Source: CAMTWJ01 sp964643605
Lineage (GTDB): Bacteria; Patescibacteriota; Saccharimonadia; Saccharimonadales; 2-12-FULL-41-12
DNA length: 23,649 nt
Direction of reading: 5' to 3'
NCBI GenBank assembly: GCA_964643605.1
Contig: CAZXTF010000012.1
Coordinates: forward strand, 1-23,649
Shown: piece after piece, positions 1-6,800 of the stretch
Layout: each line of letters opens with the position of its first letter
Numbering within the stretch: the stretch's first letter is position 1
Program-made: the position numbers and the translations under genes
Notes under the pieces: model-generated
Seen by the model: only the letters and a program-made list of their open reading frames with translations
Told to the model about the DNA's origin: nothing
Databases searched by the model: none

Positions 1-246
1 GCCCTGACCCAATCGTTGGAAGCCATACACGATACCTGCAAATGGGATAAAACTAAGTATCTGGCCGATACTTCCTACTCTATAGCCATCAAGCCCTAAG
101 TTTGAACGATATTGCACAATATAGCCCTCTGCAGTATCTCCAAGACGAAACAATATACTGAGCGTAATTAAAATAAGAAGAAAACCGTTGATTGTTAACA
201 ACAGTAATACAAGCCGATCATGAAAAAATGCACGTGGATTTACCAT
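1..246 (-). CDS. Membrane protein of unknown function, C-terminus beyond window
   Basis: An open frame runs from an ATG at 246 to the window edge without a stop (82 codons visible). It begins MVNPRAFFHDRLVLL and shows two hydrophobic segments, about residues 12-34 and 62-76, separated by a hydrophilic stretch containing RLGDTAEGYIVQYR. I do not recognise the family. A TATAAT hexamer on the minus strand at 264-259 lies only 12 bases upstream of the ATG, so the mRNA leader would be very short, and only a weak AGAG precedes the start. It lies downstream of the tRNA-Thr/Gly pair in the same direction. The protein is probably an inner-membrane protein. Codons 4-8 coincide with a 13-base direct repeat of the tRNA-Gly 3' end region. 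Confidence 0.6.
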   Translation of the reverse strand, partial: MVNPRAFFHDRLVLLLLTINGFLLILITLSILFRLGDTAEGYIVQYRSNLGLDGYRVGSIGQILSFIPFAGIVYGFQRLGQG

Positions 247-258
247 CTCTGGAAGTCT

Positions 259-264
259 ATTATA
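259..264 (-). promoter_or_regulatory. -10 hexamer for the membrane protein at 1-246
   Basis: A perfect TATAAT on the minus strand sits 12 bases before the ATG at 246. No convincing -35 is seen. The predicted transcript start leaves a leader of roughly six bases. Confidence 0.4.
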
Positions 265-336
265 GTAGTTTTTGGTCTCGTAAACTAGGCTTCGCCCTTC
301 TAGAGTTCACTTCTCTCTAAAATATTAAAATGCACG

Positions 337-411
337 TGGTGCGGGTAGAGAGAATCGAACTCTCCTCTCAGCCTTGGGAAGGCTGCATATTAGCCACTAT
401 ACGATACCCGC
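337..411 (-). tRNA. tRNA-Gly (CCC anticodon)
   Basis: A cloverleaf folds on the minus strand. The acceptor GCGGGTA/TACCCGC pairs perfectly, and the anticodon stem CAGCC/GGCTG encloses a seven-base loop TTCCCAA with anticodon CCC at 378-376, reading GGG. The T arm GAGAGTTCGATTCTC is intact. The 3' CCA is encoded (339-337) after discriminator A at 340. The 5' end at 411 directly abuts the CCA of the upstream tRNA-Thr, so both must be released from one transcript by end processing with no spacer. Confidence 0.96.
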
Positions 412-487
412 TGGAGCCACCTGCCGGGATCGAACCGGCGACCTACACGTTACGAATGTGTCGCTCTACCAACTGAGCTAAGGTGGC
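412..487 (-). tRNA. tRNA-Thr (CGU anticodon)
   Basis: The acceptor GCCACCT/AGGTGGC pairs perfectly on the minus strand. The anticodon loop TTCGTAA gives CGT at 454-452, reading ACG. The T arm contains GGTTCGATCCC, and CCA is encoded at 414-412 after discriminator T. The anticodon stem has one apparent mismatch, A31-C39, next to the loop. It is co-transcribed with tRNA-Gly, with zero bases between them. The first 18 bases of the gene recur as a perfect copy at 563-580 in the predicted leader. Confidence 0.96.
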
Positions 488-562
488 ACATTGTTAATTA
501 TTGCTTGACTCTACTCAGTTGGTATCGCTATCACATTTATCTAATTTTGCAGCAATGCTGCG

Positions 563-580
563 CAACTGAGCTAAGGTGGC
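563..580 (-). repeat. 18-bp copy of the tRNA-Thr 5' end in its own leader
   Basis: The stretch 563-580 is identical to 470-487, the acceptor 5' strand plus the start of the D arm of tRNA-Thr. The rest of the tRNA is absent. The eight bases at 563-570 can pair with 514-521 (CTCAGTTG/CAACTGAG), with a small GCAGC-AAT-GCTGC hairpin (549-561) enclosed, so the leader RNA could form a stem-loop containing this tRNA mimic. Confidence 0.85.
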
Positions 581-603
581 TCGTCATATTCAATGACCGA
601 CTC

Positions 604-612
604 ATTATAACA
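604..612 (-). promoter_or_regulatory. Extended -10 promoter of the tRNA-Thr/Gly operon
   Basis: The minus strand carries TGTTATAAT at 612-604, a full TGnTATAAT extended -10. Transcription would start near 597, so the 18-base tRNA mimic at 580-563 lies inside the leader. No good -35 is visible, as is usual for extended -10 promoters. Confidence 0.6.
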
Positions 613-676
613 AAAAGATTACTTTACTTTTACAGAGGTAAATGATACTATCTGATCTGTCTGATCATTCAGAAAC

Positions 677-714
677 CAAAAATTTAAACCAAGATTTATC
701 TGTTTAAATTTTTG
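677..714. repeat. Perfect 13-bp-arm inverted repeat
   Basis: The arms at 677-689 and 702-714 are exact reverse complements with a 12-base loop. The arms are almost entirely A/T with one terminal C-G pair. It lies between two divergent tRNA promoters, where no terminator is expected for either, so its role is unclear. It could be a DNA cruciform, a protein site or a terminator remnant. Confidence 0.6.
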
Positions 715-800
715 AGAGGAAGAGCAAACAAAATCTGGAGGCAAGAAACAGAAATGAAATTTCTTGTTACTTTGGCGAAAGTATCGTTTAGCTCTGACGA

Positions 801-877
801 GGGCTCGTAGTGAAGTGGTCTATCACGCCTCCCTGTCACGGAGGAGATCGCCGGTTCAAATCCGGTCGGGCCCGCCA
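801..877 (+). tRNA. tRNA-Asp (GUC anticodon)
   Basis: The acceptor GGGCTCG pairs with CGGGCCC (one G-T pair). The anticodon stem CCTCC/GGAGG encloses CTGTCAC with anticodon GTC at 835-837. The T arm reads CCGGTTCAAATCCGG, the discriminator is G at 874, and CCA is encoded at 875-877. A rho-independent terminator follows at once. The last 12 bases recur at 1057-1068. Confidence 0.97.
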
Positions 878-880
878 TAA

Positions 881-913
881 AAAGTGAGTTACCTTCTTGG
901 TAGCTCATTTTTT
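881..913 (+). terminator. Rho-independent terminator of tRNA-Asp
   Basis: A nine-base stem (885-893 with 899-907, one G-T pair) closes a TTCTT loop and is followed by six T residues. It begins eight bases after the tRNA CCA end. Confidence 0.85.
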
Positions 914-1056
914 ATTGTTGCCCCAGCGATTAGAATCGGCGTAAGCGAAGCGGGCCGGTTCGTGTAGCAAAGTCAGAGAAAAGTGTTTACATTTTTCTCG
1001 CCACGAGCGGAAGAGTGTCCAGCCCAATCATGGGCTGGATGTGCGATAATCCGTGA

Positions 1057-1068
1057 TCGGGCCCGCCA
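1057..1068 (+). repeat. 12-bp copy of the tRNA-Asp 3' end including CCA
   Basis: Positions 1057-1068 are identical to 866-877, the last acceptor bases, discriminator and CCA of tRNA-Asp. The offset is 191 bases and the orientation is direct. Confidence 0.8.
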
Positions 1069-1082
1069 GAATTGACCAAGAA

Positions 1083-1119
1083 AAGAAAAACACCTCGAGA
1101 TTTCCGGGGTGTTTTTCTT
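1083..1119. terminator. Bidirectional terminator
   Basis: A stem of about 15 pairs (1083-1097 with 1105-1119, one G-T pair) has A runs on one side and T runs on the other, so it can end transcripts from both directions. On the plus strand it closes the putative small RNA. On the minus strand it follows the stop of the DUF4352-like gene by 17 bases. Confidence 0.85.
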
Positions 1120-1135
1120 CGTAAGTCTCCTTCCT

Positions 1136-1678
1136 CTAGAGGTTTACTTTTACGCCATTACTAAAGGCACTATCGTGTAGCTGAGCTGCAGCTGGAGTCT
1201 GATCTTTTGGTAAGTCAAATACAACTACGCCCTCCACGCTATTACCTGGATTTATGTTGCTCCAAAGAGTTTGGTAGTCAGGATTTGCAATAATTGTTGC
1301 CATATCATCTGCTGCAAACTGCTGGCTCTGAGCATTCAGGAGCTTCTGATTAGCCGAGAAAAAGCCTTGAGCCTCGTTGCCAATGTTCTTTACAGATAGC
1401 GTAACCAAACAATACTGCCCCTGAGCAGTTTGAGTCGAGTAGTCTTTGCCTACATTCGGTACTCCACACTTAACTTCTTTCACGGTAAATTCAAACTTAC
1501 CGTCACGAGCTGGCTCCCCAACTTTGGCTGTTGCTGCTTGTTGCTCGGCTGGCTTAGCCACCGAACTTCCGCTTGAATTTGATGATTTGTCTCCCCCACT
1601 CGCTGCAGAAGAAATTACTGCTATCACCACAATCACTAAAATTACGGTGAGTATTTTATGTTTTTTAAACCACTCCAT
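1136..1678 (-). CDS. DUF4352-type membrane-anchored extracellular protein
   Basis: The protein has 180 residues with one N-terminal membrane segment (about 8-24) and a Ser/Ala/Gln-rich spacer to about 50, so the rest is outside the cell. Residues 51-160 show the pattern of DUF4352 beta-sandwich proteins: VGEPARDGKFEFTV at the start, a central YCLVTLSVKNIGN strand and a late NPGNSVEGVVVFDLP. Cys71 and Cys90 could form a disulfide. An AAGGAG lies seven bases before the ATG (1691-1686), one of the best ribosome sites in the window. It is transcribed divergently from the regulator at 1786 and ends at the bidirectional terminator. The family assignment is by pattern; the function of such proteins in CPR is unknown. 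Confidence 0.8.
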   Translation of the reverse strand: MEWFKKHKILTVILVIVVIAVISSAASGGDKSSNSSGSSVAKPAEQQAATAKVGEPARDGKFEFTVKEVKCGVPNVGKDYSTQTAQGQYCLVTLSVKNIGNEAQGFFSANQKLLNAQSQQFAADDMATIIANPDYQTLWSNINPGNSVEGVVVFDLPKDQTPAAAQLHDSAFSNGVKVNL

Positions 1679-1763
1679 TTATAAACTCCTTGTTTAATTT
1701 ACACCTATAAAAATAACAGATAATTTTCAAAAAATAAACAATTAGTTTATGTAACTATCTGTT

Positions 1764-1769
1764 TATAAT
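1764..1769 (+). promoter_or_regulatory. -10 hexamer of the small regulator gene
   Basis: TATAAT lies 16 bases before the ATG at 1786. No clear -35 and no Shine-Dalgarno are seen, so the predicted leader is only about ten bases. Confidence 0.4.
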
Positions 1770-1785
1770 TTCTACGCTTAGATAC

Positions 1786-2013
1786 ATGAGTACTACATCG
1801 GAGCAAAAACTACAGAAGAAGTTCGGCAAACGTGTTGCAAGCCTCAGAAAACAACAAGGGCTAACCCAGCAACAGCTGGCCGAGGCAACCAATATGAGTG
1901 TCGTAGCGATTGCTTATATAGAAACTGGTAAGCGATTTGGTAGACTTAGCACTCTGCAAAAAATAGCCAAGCAGCTTAAAGTTAACGTAGCCGAATTATT
2001 TAAGGATCTATAG
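1786..2013 (+). CDS. Small Cro/C1-type helix-turn-helix regulator
   Basis: The 75-residue protein is essentially a single HTH_3 domain. Residues 11-70 hold the five-helix pattern: FGKRVASLRKQQGLTQQQLA, a turn, then MSVVAIAYIETGKR for the recognition region, and LQKIAKQLKVNVAELF at the end. It has no extra sensor domain, so it probably binds DNA as a dimer and is controlled by its own level or by a partner. It is divergent to the DUF4352-like gene and 40 bases upstream of the amidohydrolase gene in the same direction, so either could be its target. The nearby palindrome at 3080-3107 is another possible site, but nothing in the sequence links them directly. Confidence 0.88.
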   Translation: MSTTSEQKLQKKFGKRVASLRKQQGLTQQQLAEATNMSVVAIAYIETGKRFGRLSTLQKIAKQLKVNVAELFKDL

Positions 2014-2053
2014 CTTTGAGCAATCTCGTAATGCTCGTGCTAACATAGAATAC

Positions 2054-2806
2054 ATGTCTAAGCTTATTGGAGTTACTGCAGGAGAAATTGTTAATAAAGA
2101 CCGTGCTTGGGCTCCAGTAACCTACGGACAAAGCCACATGTATACTGACTCAATTGTCGATGCTGGCGGCATACCAATCATCATTCCCCTTACTGACAAC
2201 AAACAGACTCTTCGAAAGATTTATGAATCGCTAGATGGCATATTGTTTACTGGTGGCAATGACATTGACCCTAGCTTATATGGGCAGGACCCCTCGACCA
2301 ATACGCTAGTAGACGTATCTCCGTTTCGGGACCAAAACGAAGCGCAACTCATGAAATGGGCGCTGGAAGACAATAAGCCAATTCTTTGTATTTGTCGAGG
2401 TATGGAACTGTTAAATGTCGTAAATGGTGGCACACTATTTCAAGATATTGCCTCGCAGCTTGAAGGTAAGCAAGATCATGACCGTTCCACTAAAGCTGAG
2501 GACGTAGAGGACCTTGCCCACACGCTTCGCATAGAACCATCTAGCAAGCTAGCAGATATTCTAGAAGCAGAGTCTATCCAGACAAACACCCACCACCACC
2601 AAGCCGTAGATAAGGTAGCCGATGGATATATAGTGAGCGCCACTGCAGAAGACGGTATTATCGAAGGCATCGAGCCCGTAGGTGATTTTACGTATGTGAT
2701 TGGCGTACAATCCCACCCCGAGTCACTACAAAGATCTGCTCAAAAACAATGGCAAAAGTTGTTTAGCTCCTTCGTACAGGCTGTTAACGCAACAAATAGA
2801 AAATAA
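2054..2806 (+). CDS. Class I glutamine amidotransferase-like hydrolase (peptidase C26, PuuD-like)
   Basis: The 250-residue length fits the gamma-glutamyl-gamma-aminobutyrate hydrolase family. The oxyanion-side motif GILFTGGNDIDPSLYG is at 62-77, the nucleophile elbow ILCICRGMELLNV at 110-122 with Cys114, and the catalytic HPE at 221-223. By family knowledge it cleaves gamma-glutamyl amide bonds in the cytoplasm. The true substrate cannot be read from the sequence, since no polyamine pathway genes are present. It follows the HTH gene by 40 bases. No Shine-Dalgarno precedes the ATG, and a TAGAAT at 2046-2051 is too close to serve a leadered mRNA from this start. Readthrough from the regulator gene is therefore likely. 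Confidence 0.88.
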   Translation: MSKLIGVTAGEIVNKDRAWAPVTYGQSHMYTDSIVDAGGIPIIIPLTDNKQTLRKIYESLDGILFTGGNDIDPSLYGQDPSTNTLVDVSPFRDQNEAQLMKWALEDNKPILCICRGMELLNVVNGGTLFQDIASQLEGKQDHDRSTKAEDVEDLAHTLRIEPSSKLADILEAESIQTNTHHHQAVDKVADGYIVSATAEDGIIEGIEPVGDFTYVIGVQSHPESLQRSAQKQWQKLFSSFVQAVNATNRK

Positions 2807-3356
2807 TTACTCAAGCGATCTTCAGTGATTAACCAGATCTTCCTCAAAATGTATTCATGGCCTATTTTGGGCACTTTTTGTAACCAAAAGTACCAATTCT
2901 AGCCTAGCTTAAAAGACACAAACTGAAACACATTTCTTTTCTTTTTTCATGAGTATTTTGGGTAATCGGTATCTGAGTTTTAACTAGTAAATTTTGGTTA
3001 ATTCTTGATTAGAAAAAATAATAAAATTTTCATTTTTAGCGATGTTAAAATAACAACTCACTTTTTGAACTTTTCTATACTTCTTATAATTAGGTAATTA
3101 TAAGAAGAAATTAAGACAATTATTCAAAATCTCTCTGGGCACTCACAACAATGTTAGGTCCTTCTAAAATTTTAAGCATAAAAAATATCGTACTAAATAA
3201 TACATCGCTAGAAACGAGCTCATGGCTGTTTAAGTAAGTACGAGTTCATTTTATTTCAGCTGTCCCTTTGTCATGTAATTTTAAGGGGGCAGTCTGAAAA
3301 ATATAGTCTCGTATAATGCTATGAGAAATTATCAAAAACCGAGTACAATTTTATGT
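2807..3356. other. AT-rich geneless region between convergent transcripts
   Basis: No open frame with coding character is seen on either strand in these 550 bases. The region lies between the ends of the hydrolase gene (plus) and the 156-residue membrane protein (minus). It holds the palindrome at 3080-3107 and a plus-strand TATAAT near 3312-3317, followed by a 30-codon frame that reads into the neighbouring gene and is probably spurious. I recognise no RNA gene and no T-tailed hairpin near either gene end. Confidence 0.6.
3080..3107. promoter_or_regulatory. Perfect palindrome, 13-bp arms, overlapping opposed -10 hexamers
   Basis: The arms at 3080-3092 and 3095-3107 are exact reverse complements separated by GG. 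Each arm contains a TATAAT reading outward on its own strand (3085-3090 plus; 3102-3097 minus). It looks like an operator or a divergent promoter core, but neither side has a convincing -35 at 17 bases and no gene begins nearby. Confidence 0.5.
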
Positions 3357-3827
3357 TTACTGGGCAGGAGCCTGCGTAGCACCCTCTGCTGGAGTCTGCT
3401 TGGTGCCATCTGAACTTATGTTAAGAACTGTCAGACCTATAATCCTATCAGTTGATGGCCTGTACAATACTAACTTCCTAGATGATGGGAAGAAGAGTAA
3501 TCTGTCACCATTTTCTGCATCCTTAAAGAAAATCTCATTTCCAAGCTTGGTTTTGTCGCTTACCGTATACAGTGTGGGTGTCTCGTTTTGAGGAATATCA
3601 CCCAGTTTACCAACAGCACCAACAATAGATTGAAGCTCTGTACCACCTGCAGTAACAGGGTTCTGTAGGTCTTTTAGCTCTTGTTTTGTATTGAGATACT
3701 CTTTTGCAAAGAGACCGCCTCCTACAAGCAACAAGATAACGATAAAAACTTTCCACCAGTTCTTGGTAAGCCATTTCCCAAACCGTTTTGTTTTAGTAGT
3801 TTTTTGAATATCCTTTTTTGTAGCCAT
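3357..3827 (-). CDS. Single-pass membrane protein of unknown function
   Basis: The protein has 156 residues: a basic cytoplasmic start (KKDIQKTTKTKR), one membrane segment at about 26-42, a short charged helix (45-55) and an extracellular domain at 84-137. The core of that domain reads TLYTVSDKTKLGNEIFF and DRLLFFPSSRKLVLYRP. The tail is rich in Thr, Ala and Gln. I recall this motif set from CPR hypothetical proteins but know no function. A good AGGGAG precedes the ATG by seven bases. It follows the giant fibre gene by 54 bases with no terminator between, so it is probably the last gene of that transcript and may be an accessory of the fibre. That link is inference from position alone. Confidence 0.75.
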   Translation of the reverse strand: MATKKDIQKTTKTKRFGKWLTKNWWKVFIVILLLVGGGLFAKEYLNTKQELKDLQNPVTAGGTELQSIVGAVGKLGDIPQNETPTLYTVSDKTKLGNEIFFKDAENGDRLLFFPSSRKLVLYRPSTDRIIGLTVLNISSDGTKQTPAEGATQAPAQ

Positions 3828-3881
3828 ATATTCTCCCTAACAACTCCTCAGTTTACAGATTTTTAACCATTAGGGCAATAA

Positions 3882-6800
3882 CTAGTTTGCTTGAGCTGTC
3901 TTTGCTTCTGGCACGCTTAGAGCTGTCCAAGAGAACTCAACATCACCTACTGCTGGTTGCTGTAGGATAATTGTAAATCCTTGAGGAGAGAGATCAGTAT
4001 AGGCATACTGCACAAACTGGCCATTCTTTACCGTGACAGTTACTACTGGAATGTGTGCATACGGACGATCGAAGGTAACACGCACTCTGTCCTGGCCAGC
4101 TCTTACCACTGCAAAACCACCAGTATCACTGTTGAAGGCAACTGTTCCTTCAAAGGTAACATCGTTTTTGAATATCGCTTTTTCTACAAAAGTAACGAGC
4201 TTATAGAATATGCTATTTCCCTTAAACTCAGCAGGCCCACCGACAGTGAGTCCGCCACCAACACTTAGGTCAAGGTTAATAGATGCCTGCTGTGCAGCAA
4301 GCTTTAAGACCGTAGTATCATTAGGAGATTGCTCTTCTTCGGGAGTACTCTGGGTAGGATCTGGTGGTGCCGTAGATTGACCCTGAGCGTCAGAGAGCGC
4401 TCTCACCTGTCCTGCCAATATATCGAGCCCCTCTATCTGGTCAGCTTTTATTTTCTTGGCGATGATATTGCCATCAATTATCACATCACCACCGATGTGT
4501 ATAGCTCCGTTAGCAGTAAGTGCCGAGATTGAATCTGTCTTTAGACCATTTGTAACAGATGCAGTGGAGAAGCTTGCTTCGCCGCTAGAGTTGAGGAAGT
4601 GTGCAAGTTCAGACACAGCTTTTAAGTTATAGAAGCCTAGCCCTATTGCATCTACCATCTTATAGCCATTTGAATCCTCACGCACTAAATCAGGGAAAAG
4701 TTGCTCAAGCTCTTGGGCAATAACACCCCGCTGCTTGTCGCAAGAAAGATGTAGATCAACAAGATTAGGGTCGTTACATTTATAGTCAAACGTAACAATA
4801 TTGATATCTCTGATCTTATCAAGCACAGAGCCAACGTCATCAATATTTTCCTTCAACCTCAAATCAGAGAAAATACTTGTTGCGTCAGTTCTACAAGAAC
4901 CCTGCGTGATTAAACCATCGTCAATCCTAACACCATTACCAATATATTGATCGTTTGCACATGCTGCCAACGTAATACCACTTCGGCCATTGCCTACAAA
5001 AGTACCTCCTGTAGTGATATTGCCAGATGTATCGAGTGTAGTCACACCAGATACTGCCCCGGCAGTTGTTACTTTAAAAGCACTCGAGTTAACAGAAAAG
5101 TTGCTTGATCCATTACCTAATGCGACCGTACTATTAGCAGTAAGCGAGCCATTAAAGGTGGTCGGTGTATCAAAAGTTATGCCGCCTGTTGCTATAGCCA
5201 TTTGGTACGCTGTAGCAGAGGCACCAAACAACAATCTACCGCTTGTATTTCTATAGGCCGTATCTCCAGCAACAGCATTTGTAAACCAGTTACCAGGACC
5301 AGACACGTAGGCTAGGAATGGATTAGCTCCAGCACCGCCAGTACCTATGCCAGAAGGCCCAGTCGTAGGGAGGTTTATCCATGTAGCATCTCCACAACAG
5401 TTAAACAGCGATATATACCCACCACCAGGCAAGTTAACGGTATCGGCAAACGTAGCTCCACCTCCAGTAAATGTAGTGAGGCCTGCGGTACCTATGGTAC
5501 CTGTAGTCGTTATACTGCTTGCCCCAACATCAATAGCTCCAAAACCACTGGTTATGGACCCTGCGTTAAGAGCTCCTGTGCCAGTAATAGCAGTCAGAAC
5601 AGCGTCATTCACGTCTACCAAGGCAGCATTTTTGCCGTCTAAGAGATTTAGCTCTGCAGAATCAATTGTCAAGCCACCGAATGAGATAGTGGACCCTGAC
5701 GAACCAACAAGAGTAAGCGCCCCAGTTGTATTGCCGATATTGGTAAGGCTCGTGCCTGTAGCGTTTAGGTTAACTGCTCCGCTGTTTGCTGTAAGGCCAG
5801 CACCAAATGTCTTAAGCCCCGCAAATGTCTGTGCGCCAGTAGTAACGAGACCCCTGTTAGACGCACTGGCATCTGGTAAGTTTAGCGTTGCAGTACCACC
5901 CAAAGAGACTGAGCCTGCGCTCCAGTTTGCGTTTGTACCCGAGGTACCCAGAGCCAGGTTAATTGAAGAATTTGCTAGCTTAGCGTTTGTTACAACTCCA
6001 TTTTGTATAGTGACCAAACCACTGCTCGAAACTGTGGCATCTCCGTTAAATTGTGTGTCTAGCACAATAGCCCCGGAAGTATTTGGAAAGGTTATGGTCC
6101 TATTTGCCGTAGGATCAACGAATGAAAATGTAGTTCGGACATCATCATTGGTAGCTCCCTCAAATGAAAGCGGTGACCCACCCCTAATCTCGGAGTTAAT
6201 TAACAGACCATCTGTCAATGAAGAGCCTAGTGTTACAGCGTTGCCACTTGTATCAACACTTAGCAGATCGACATTAAACGTCGTTTGCACCTTGAAGGCA
6301 TCTGCTGCCAAGTTTCTAACCAAGACTCCTGTGTTGTCAAACCTAGCTCCTTGGTTAAATGTCTTATAACCATTAAAGGTTTGATCTCCCGTGGTTACCA
6401 ATCCACGAGCAGTCGCACTGGCATCAGGCAGATTGAGTGTAGCCGTACCACCAAGAGAGACTGAGCCCGCACCCCAGTTTATATCTGTTCCGGAAGTTCC
6501 TAGGGCAAGGCTAATTGATGAGTTAGCTAGATCTGCATTAGCAATACTGCCATCTGTTATCTCAGCGCCTGTAATCGCCGAGCAAGTACCGTTCATGGTT
6601 AGGCCACCTAAGACTACCTGATTCTTGAGGAACTGACCGCCAGAACAAGTCGCAGTAGAGCCTGCCACTCCATCAATCCGATATACCGAGCCAGGAGAAA
6701 TATTGATATCACCGTCTACATCAAGTTTGTAATTAGCCGAGCCAGCACTCAGCCCAATACCAAAGTTCCCTGTTGTGCCATCAGCTGAGAATAATAGATT

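Larger units (their letters stand above)
488..800. other. Geneless region between divergent tRNA operons
   Basis: No credible protein gene is seen. The stretch contains the tRNA-Thr/Gly leader and promoter, plus a perfect 13-base-arm inverted repeat (677-689 against 702-714, loop of 12) made of A and T runs. A short inverted repeat TGATC/GATCA flanks position 660. A possible plus-strand promoter for tRNA-Asp is TTGTTA at 764-769 with a weak TTTAGC 17 bases on. The open frame on the minus strand across 696-908 is an artefact of reading tRNA-Asp backwards. Confidence 0.6.
943..1119 (+). ncRNA. Candidate structured small RNA with a tRNA-Asp-like 3' end
   Basis: Four nested or adjacent helices are visible: an all-GC closing stem 950-956/1060-1066, a seven-base stem 958-964/1002-1008, an inner hairpin 976-982/993-999, and an eight-base hairpin 1018-1025/1032-1039 with loop AATCAT. 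The 3' strand of the closing stem lies in a 12-base copy of the tRNA-Asp end (1057-1068). Reading from G952 it mimics an acceptor: GGGCC/GGCCC, then G, then CCA. A TAGAAT at 931-936 could start a transcript near 943, and a strong terminator ends it at 1119. It matches no RNA family I know; I looked for RNase P, tmRNA and SRP hallmarks and saw none. It could instead be a decayed tRNA copy. Confidence 0.35.

Noticed and set aside
696..908. Minus-strand 70-codon frame containing GPTGFEPAISSVTG
   Set aside because: It is the reverse reading of tRNA-Asp, a well-known artefact; the rest has no coding character.
878..1080. tmRNA, RNase P RNA, SRP RNA or a tRNA split by an intron
   Set aside because: No tag-peptide frame, T arm, or conserved cores of these RNAs could be seen in the foldable stretch.
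3300..3400. Short plus-strand frame of 30 codons preceded by TATAAT at about 3312-3317
   Set aside because: It reads antisense into the membrane protein gene and has no ribosome site or recognisable peptide.
5347..6369. 340-codon plus-strand frame opposite the fibre gene
   Set aside because: It is antisense to a clear coding sequence; its Pro/Val/Ala-rich composition follows from the Gly/Thr/Asn-rich codons of the fibre.
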